DNA of 10,374 bases, taken from positions 1 to 10,374 of the forward strand of contig JASHYQ010000070.1 in the NCBI GenBank assembly GCA_030042955.1. The letters are read 5' to 3'. Both the position numbers and the translations under genes were made by a program. The notes below the pieces were generated by a model that was given only the letters and a program-made list of their open reading frames with translations, was not told the DNA's origin and made no database searches. The stretch comes from Thermoplasmata archaeon (GTDB lineage Archaea; Thermoplasmatota; Thermoplasmata; Lutacidiplasmatales; UBA184). Shown in pieces: positions 6,429 to 10,374 of this stretch (its first letter is position 1; each line of letters starts with the position of its first letter).

Positions 6429-7115
6429 CAAAGCGGTCTCGGCGGCGCCGCGCGTCCGCGCGTTGAGCTTCTCGTACAGCTCCGTCTGCACCCCGGCGGG
6501 AATTTCGATCACGCCGCTCCACGACCCGTCCCCCAGCCACTGCTCGTCGAGCAGGCGGCCCAGTCCCTTCAGCTCCCCGATCACGCGGGGGTAGTGCTGG
6601 GCGGGAAGTCGGATCCGGACCTTGACGACGTCCAGGCGGATCGGGAGGAGCGGTCGGAGCTTGGCGAGGACCTCCTGGACCTGCGCATCCACGGGGCGGA
6701 ACGGGTCGACGTGAATCTTCGCCTCCGTCATCGCCGCCTCGATGCGGGCGGGTGGGTGCGGGGCCCCGGTCTGAGGGTTCATCGCGTTGCGCGCAATCGT
6801 CTGAACGATCTGGCGGAGCTTCTCGGCCTGGAGCTGGTGGCGCTGCTCGGTGGTGACCTGGACCTCGCCCTTCTGGACGATCTGCTTCGCGATCGTGCCG
6901 AGGTCCCGGGTGTGGAACGTCTTCTCGAGGAACTCCTCCGAGATCTTGTCGCCCTTCTTCGCGTCCTTGAAGACCTGGTCGAGCGCGAGCTTGTCGGAGA
7001 GGTCGACGTCCTTCCCGTCCTTCAGGTCCTGGACCGCCTTCGGGTCGACCAGGACCTCGAACCGGTTGCCGCCCGACTCCCACCGGGCGATGACGGCGTC
7101 CTCGACCTTGACCAT
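6420..7115 (-). CDS. sbds: Ribosome maturation protein SBDS homologue (Sdo1)
   Basis: Archaeal Shwachman-Bodian-Diamond syndrome protein, which binds the large ribosomal subunit; in eukaryotes it helps release eIF6 so the subunits can join. The 231-residue protein shows the three family domains. The N-terminal FYSH domain (about 1-90) includes RFEVLVDP (18-25) and SEEFLEKTF (59-67). The central helical domain (about 95-160) has the conserved NPQTGAPHPPARIEAAM (113-129). The C-terminal ferredoxin-like domain (about 161-231) contains VVKVRIRLPAQ (163-173). The length is typical of archaea. GAGGGGGGA lies about 10 nt before the ATG, in the 22-bp gap after psmA. SBDS next to psmA and rrp4 is a widely conserved archaeal arrangement linking ribosome maturation with RNA decay. 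Confidence 0.96.
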   Translation of the reverse strand: MVKVEDAVIARWESGGNRFEVLVDPKAVQDLKDGKDVDLSDKLALDQVFKDAKKGDKISEEFLEKTFHTRDLGTIAKQIVQKGEVQVTTEQRHQLQAEKLRQIVQTIARNAMNPQTGAPHPPARIEAAMTEAKIHVDPFRPVDAQVQEVLAKLRPLLPIRLDVVKVRIRLPAQHYPRVIGELKGLGRLLDEQWLGDGSWSGVIEIPAGVQTELYEKLNARTRGAAETALVK

Positions 7116-7137
7116 CGGGGCTCGTCCCCCCTCAGGC

Positions 7138-7893
7138 CTATGGCCGGGAAGCTCGGGTGGACGAAGGAGCCGGGGGCAGGCGGGCGGCGAACTTCTGGAC
7201 CTCGTCCGGGCTCAACCGGGTCATCCCCTTCCCCACGTCGACGGTGCAGACCTCAACTTGGGTGAGGCTCCCCCCCTCGTCCAGGCCCGCCCGGAGCCCC
7301 TCGAGGGCGAGGAGGATGGCCGCGTCGCGGTCCAGGCCGGGGCGGTACTTCTGCTCGAACAGGTCCATGACCGGGCCTTTGTTGCCGCCCGTGCTGTCGG
7401 CCTTGAAGCTGGTCAGCGAGCCCGAGGGCTCGGTCTCGAACAGACGGACGCCCGAGTCGTCGTAGCCACCGACCAAGAGGGCGGTGCCGAACGGTCGAAC
7501 GCCCCCGAACTGAGTGTACTGCTGCTTGTAGTCGCAGATCCGGCGCACCAGGAGCTCCACCGACATCGGCTCGGAGTAAGTGACCCGGTTCACTTGGGCC
7601 GCGAGCCGCGCGTAGTCGACGAGCACGCGGGCGTCCGCGACGAGTCCGGCGGTCGCGCAGGCGATGTTCTCGTCGATCTGGTGGATCTTCTCGAGGCTAG
7701 CGGCCTCGGCGAGCTTCGGGTTCGGAATCCGCCGGTCGGCGATTAGGGCTACGCCGCCGTTGTAGACGACCCCCGCCGTGGTCGCGCCCCTCCGGACGGC
7801 TTCGCGAGCGTACTCGACCTGGAAGAGTCGTCCGTCGGGCGAGAAGACGGTGATGGCCCGGTCGTAGGCCATCTGGCCCGGTTGCATCTCCAT
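7138..7893 (-). CDS. psmA: Proteasome subunit alpha
   Basis: Forms the outer rings of the archaeal 20S proteasome, gating entry and docking the regulatory ATPase (PAN or Cdc48). The 251-residue protein has the alpha-type N-terminal gate MAYDRAITVFSPDGRLFQVEYA (8-29), including the YDR motif at 10-12. Lys69 in LEKIHQID aligns with the pocket lysine (Lys66 in Thermoplasma) that binds the HbYX tail of the ATPase. Also present are TAGLVADARVLVDYAR (81-96) and QQYTQFGGVRPFG (124-136). The C-terminal tail after PDEVQKFAARL (229-239) is short and variable. An alternative start at Met3 (position 7887) would give MQPGQMAYD, closer to Thermoplasma. It is the first gene of the leftward superoperon, with a TATA box at 7925-7933. 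No proteasome beta gene is in the window. Confidence 0.97.
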   Translation of the reverse strand: MEMQPGQMAYDRAITVFSPDGRLFQVEYAREAVRRGATTAGVVYNGGVALIADRRIPNPKLAEAASLEKIHQIDENIACATAGLVADARVLVDYARLAAQVNRVTYSEPMSVELLVRRICDYKQQYTQFGGVRPFGTALLVGGYDDSGVRLFETEPSGSLTSFKADSTGGNKGPVMDLFEQKYRPGLDRDAAILLALEGLRAGLDEGGSLTQVEVCTVDVGKGMTRLSPDEVQKFAARLPPAPSSTRASRP

Positions 7894-7924
7894 CGGGAAC
7901 GCCTCAACCGGGCACTCGGGGGGC

Positions 7925-7933
7925 CTTTATAAC
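7925..7933 (-). promoter_or_regulatory. TATA box of the psmA-led superoperon
   Basis: On the minus strand GTTATAAAG lies about 36 nt before the psmA ATG at 7893. A start site about 25 nt downstream would give a leader of around 10-16 nt, usual for archaea. It is the clearest TATA element in the 151-bp divergent region between psmA and the DUF255 gene. For the plus-strand gene only a weak CTATCT (8000-8005) is visible. Confidence 0.6.
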
Positions 7934-8044
7934 GAGCGCCGGGGCGGTAACGCCTTCGACAGCCGGTTACGCTTCGACGCCCGCCAACTATCGGCCCGTC
8001 TATCTGCCCGACAACCGTAAGAGGGTCCGGGCCGGACGAGAGGC

Positions 8045-10144
8045 ATGGCGGAGGAGCCCGCGGTCGCGAGGGGAAGCCGCCTCGCCGGCGCGGCGTCGAC
8101 GTACCTCCGCTCGGCCGCCGGCCAGCCGATCGATTGGTTCCCGTGGGGCCCGGAGCCGTTCGAGCTGGCCCAGCGGACCGGCCGCCCGATCCTCCTCGAC
8201 GTGGGGGCCTCGTGGTGCCACTGGTGTCACGTCATGGACGAGGGGACGTACGCCGACCCCGAGGTCGCCCGGCTGCTCGGGCAGAGCTTCGTTGCGGTGA
8301 AGGTCGACCGGGATGAGAACCCCGAGGTCGACCGACGCTACCAGCGACAGGTCGGCGCGCTCACGGGAGAGGGCGGGTGGCCGCTGACCGCGTTCCTCAC
8401 TCCCCAGGGCGAGGTCTTCCTCGGAGGCACGTACTTCCCTCCGACGGACGGGCACGGGCGCCCGGGGCTCCGACGGGTCCTCAAAGAGGTCGCCCGCCTC
8501 TGGAAGGAGGAACCCGAAACGATCCGGCAGAACGCCCAGGCCATTCAGGGGGCGCTCGAACGGATGCGCGCCGCGCGCGCCGGCGGGAGCCGCGAGGCGC
8601 ACGCCCTGCTCGCTGCGGTGCTCGCCGAGGTGCACTCGAGCTACGACCCGGCCCACGGCGGCTTCGGGACTGCCCCGAAGTTCCCCCACCCGACCGCGGT
8701 CTCCCTCCTTCTCTGGGATGCCCGGGCCAGCCGGCGGGCCCTCAGCGACGAGCGGGCCCGAGAGACGCTCGTCCGGATGGCGGACGGCGGGATGTACGAC
8801 CAGGTGGGCGGCGGGTTCCACCGGTACTCGGTCGACGAAGGCTGGCACATTCCTCACTTTGAGAAGATGGGTGTGGACAACGCCGCGCTGCTGGACGTCT
8901 ATACCGAGGGAGCCCAGCGCTTCGGCGACCCGCGCTTCGATGACGTGATCCGTGGGACGGTCGGCTGGGTCCGAGAGGTCTTGGCGGACCCCGCCGGAGG
9001 GTTCGGGGCGAGCCAGGACGCTGACAATGCACCGGGCGACGACGGAGGCTACTTCACTTGGAGCCGCGCCGAGCTGAAGACGATCCTGCCGGCAGACGAG
9101 TACCGCTTCGCCACCCGGTTCTTCGGGGTCGGGACGGACGGCCGGATGCCCCACGACCCCGACCGAAACGTCCTCTTCCGAATGCTTCCCCTGCGGGAAG
9201 CGGCGGAAGGGCTCCCCTTTGCGGGCAACCCCGCGCCGGTGCTGACGAACGTCCTCGAGCAGTTGCGCACCGCCCGGAGCCGTCGCCCCGCGCCGGCGGT
9301 CGACCGCGCACTGTACGCCGACATCAACGGACGGTTCATCGGTGCGTTCGCCCGAGCCGGGGTCCTCCTGGACGAACCGACCATCGTCGCGGATGCGCGG
9401 CGGGCGGCCGACCGTTTTCTCGCCGAAGCGTACTCCGAGGAGTCGGGGGTCGCCCACCGCATCGAGGGCGGCGAGGGTCGGGGCCGAGGGCATCTCGAGG
9501 ACCAGGTCGCCTTCGCGGCCGGCCTCCTCGAGCTCGCGGTCGCGCGAGCCGACCCCACATACCTCGCCCCGGCCCTCCGGCTCCTGACGCTCGTCGACCG
9601 GGAGTACCGCGGCGAGGACGGGTTGCTGCGCGACCTCTCGCCCCGGTTCTACGACGGGCCTTCGGTGGGAGGGCTGAACGAGCCGAGCTATCCCCTCGAA
9701 GACAGCCCGCACCTCTCTGCGAACTCGGGCGCGGCCCTCGCCTTCCTGCGGCTCAGCGGCCTCGTCCACGACGACGCCTGGCGCGAGAAGGCCGCGGCTC
9801 TGCTGGCCCCCGTCGGGTCCCGCGTCGGGCATACCGGCCTATTCGCCGCCGGGGCAGCCCTCGCGGCCGGCTGGCTGGCCACGGAGCCGGTCACGGTCGT
9901 CGTGGAGGGGAGCGGCCCGGCGGCCCACACGCTGGTGCGGGTCGCTCAGAAGACCTGGGCGCCGCTCTGCGCGGTGTTTGCGGGCCGGCCCCCGCCCCCT
10001 TTTTCCCTCCCGGAGGAGCTGGAGGCGGCCCGGACAGGGTCGGCGGTGCGTGCGCTCGTCTGCTTCGGGAACCGGTGCGCTCCGCCGGTCACGGACTCGG
10101 CAATCCTTCGCGCCTTGCTCGTTCGTGGGGCTCCACCGCCCTAA
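8045..10144 (+). CDS. DUF255 / SSP411-family thioredoxin-domain protein (YyaL/SPATA20-like)
   Basis: A 699-residue protein of a family found in all three domains, whose biochemical role is not settled. The N-terminal thioredoxin-like domain (about 15-180) carries the family hallmark SWCHWCHVM (56-64) with the redox motif CHWC (Cys58, Cys61), then VDRDENPEVD (87-96), GGWPLTAFLTP (110-120) and GGTYFPP (127-133). The rest is an alpha/alpha-barrel domain resembling glycosidase or epimerase folds. It includes a GGMYDQVGGGFHRYSVD block and HIPHFEKM at about 267-274; the family usually reads HFEKMLYDNA, here HFEKMGVDNA. The length is typical, so the gene is whole. GAGAGG ends only about 1 nt before the ATG, too close for a normal Shine-Dalgarno sequence. 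It is divergent from psmA and looks monocistronic. A cytoplasmic location is likely, as no signal peptide is visible. Confidence 0.92.
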   Translation: MAEEPAVARGSRLAGAASTYLRSAAGQPIDWFPWGPEPFELAQRTGRPILLDVGASWCHWCHVMDEGTYADPEVARLLGQSFVAVKVDRDENPEVDRRYQRQVGALTGEGGWPLTAFLTPQGEVFLGGTYFPPTDGHGRPGLRRVLKEVARLWKEEPETIRQNAQAIQGALERMRAARAGGSREAHALLAAVLAEVHSSYDPAHGGFGTAPKFPHPTAVSLLLWDARASRRALSDERARETLVRMADGGMYDQVGGGFHRYSVDEGWHIPHFEKMGVDNAALLDVYTEGAQRFGDPRFDDVIRGTVGWVREVLADPAGGFGASQDADNAPGDDGGYFTWSRAELKTILPADEYRFATRFFGVGTDGRMPHDPDRNVLFRMLPLREAAEGLPFAGNPAPVLTNVLEQLRTARSRRPAPAVDRALYADINGRFIGAFARAGVLLDEPTIVADARRAADRFLAEAYSEESGVAHRIEGGEGRGRGHLEDQVAFAAGLLELAVARADPTYLAPALRLLTLVDREYRGEDGLLRDLSPRFYDGPSVGGLNEPSYPLEDSPHLSANSGAALAFLRLSGLVHDDAWREKAAALLAPVGSRVGHTGLFAAGAALAAGWLATEPVTVVVEGSGPAAHTLVRVAQKTWAPLCAVFAGRPPPPFSLPEELEAARTGSAVRALVCFGNRCAPPVTDSAILRALLVRGAPPP

Positions 10145-10374
10145 GGGGACCGAGGTCGGTCCCATCCAGCAGGTAGGCCCGCGCGCTCCCCTGGGAGAGA
10201 AAGCGGTGGTAGAGGAACGTCCGTCCCCGGGCGGGACGTTGTCGGTTGAGTGCCTCGGTGCCGGCGAGGGGGTTGTAGGCGGGGAGGACGATCATCTCGT
10301 GAGCGTGGATCTGATGGGGGGAGGGTCGTCGTCCACGCCGAGGGGGTGGCGGGAGAAGCTGGAGACGGACCCAG
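10089..10374 (-). CDS. C-terminal part of a probable archaeal calcineurin-like phosphoesterase (5' end beyond window)
   Basis: The minus-strand frame is open from the right edge to a TGA at 10089-10091, giving 94 codons of a gene that begins outside the window. The recognisable stretch MIVLPAYNPLAGTEALN is followed some 25 residues later by ARAYLLDGTDLGPLR. This resembles the C-terminal end of archaeal SbcD/Mre11-related metallophosphoesterases, in which a hydrophobic strand ending in P-x-F/Y-N-P-L is followed by a closing LLDGT-x-LG. The catalytic metal-binding motifs would lie in the missing part, so the assignment rests on memory of the family's C-terminus. Codons strongly prefer G or C at the third position. 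The last 56 bp overlap the convergent DUF255 gene; the conserved part ends before that overlap, and the final 20 or so residues look like a read-on tail. Confidence 0.5.
   Translation of the reverse strand, partial: WVRLQLLPPPPRRGRRPSPHQIHAHEMIVLPAYNPLAGTEALNRQRPARGRTFLYHRFLSQGSARAYLLDGTDLGPLRAVEPHERARREGLPSP

Noticed and set aside
8000..9832. 610-residue open frame on the minus strand
   Set aside because: Exactly antisense to the DUF255 gene, whose product has clear family motifs throughout. The antisense product is low-complexity Arg/Pro/Gly/Glu-rich with no recognisable domain, as expected in high-GC DNA.
9989..10008. CCCCC-TTTTT run as a plus-strand terminator
   Set aside because: It lies within the DUF255 coding region about 140 bp before its stop, with no clear hairpin, and is explained by Pro/Phe codons.

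Overview
The window (about two-thirds G+C by eye) is an archaeal chromosome segment made almost entirely of information-processing and stress genes. An exosome/proteasome gene cluster, RadB, Rpo12 and ribosomal protein eL43 make it archaeal. The proteasome alpha subunit reads very like that of Thermoplasma (an N-terminus with GQMAYDRAITVFSPDG). I therefore infer a high-GC member of the Thermoplasmatota; this is a family-level impression, not a computed placement.

Layout, left to right. (1) Positions 1-2632, minus strand: RNase J-type beta-CASP nuclease, then radB, then an O6-alkylguanine-DNA alkyltransferase that runs off the left edge. All three appear to start with GTG and have no clear Shine-Dalgarno sequence. 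(2) 2718-3533, plus strand: a stand-alone nucleotidyltransferase-fold protein of unknown role, divergent from the RNase J gene and convergent with the next block. (3) 3530-7893, minus strand, reading leftward from 7893: psmA, SBDS, rrp4, rrp41, rrp42, eL43, rpoP. This is the archaeal exosome superoperon, with ATGA start/stop overlaps at rrp41/rrp42 and rrp42/eL43. Gaps elsewhere are 18-36 bp. A good TATA box lies before psmA, and a second TATA-like box overlaps the SBDS stop codon just before rrp4. (4) 8045-10144, plus strand: a DUF255/SSP411 thioredoxin-fold protein, divergent from psmA. (5) 10089 to the right edge, minus strand: the C-terminal part of a probable calcineurin-like phosphoesterase, overlapping the DUF255 3' end.

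The genes make functional sense together. The cluster couples protein breakdown (proteasome), ribosome maturation (SBDS, eL43), 3'-5' RNA decay (exosome) and transcription (Rpo12). A probable RNase J lies less than 1 kb away and would add 5'-3' RNA decay. RadB and the alkyltransferase form a small DNA-repair pair. I saw no CRISPR array, mobile element, tRNA or rRNA. I see no wholly new system. The least ordinary features are the uncharacterised nucleotidyltransferase between two RNA-decay loci with its antisense-overlapping 3' end, the possible internal promoter before rrp4, and the charged extensions of Rrp4.
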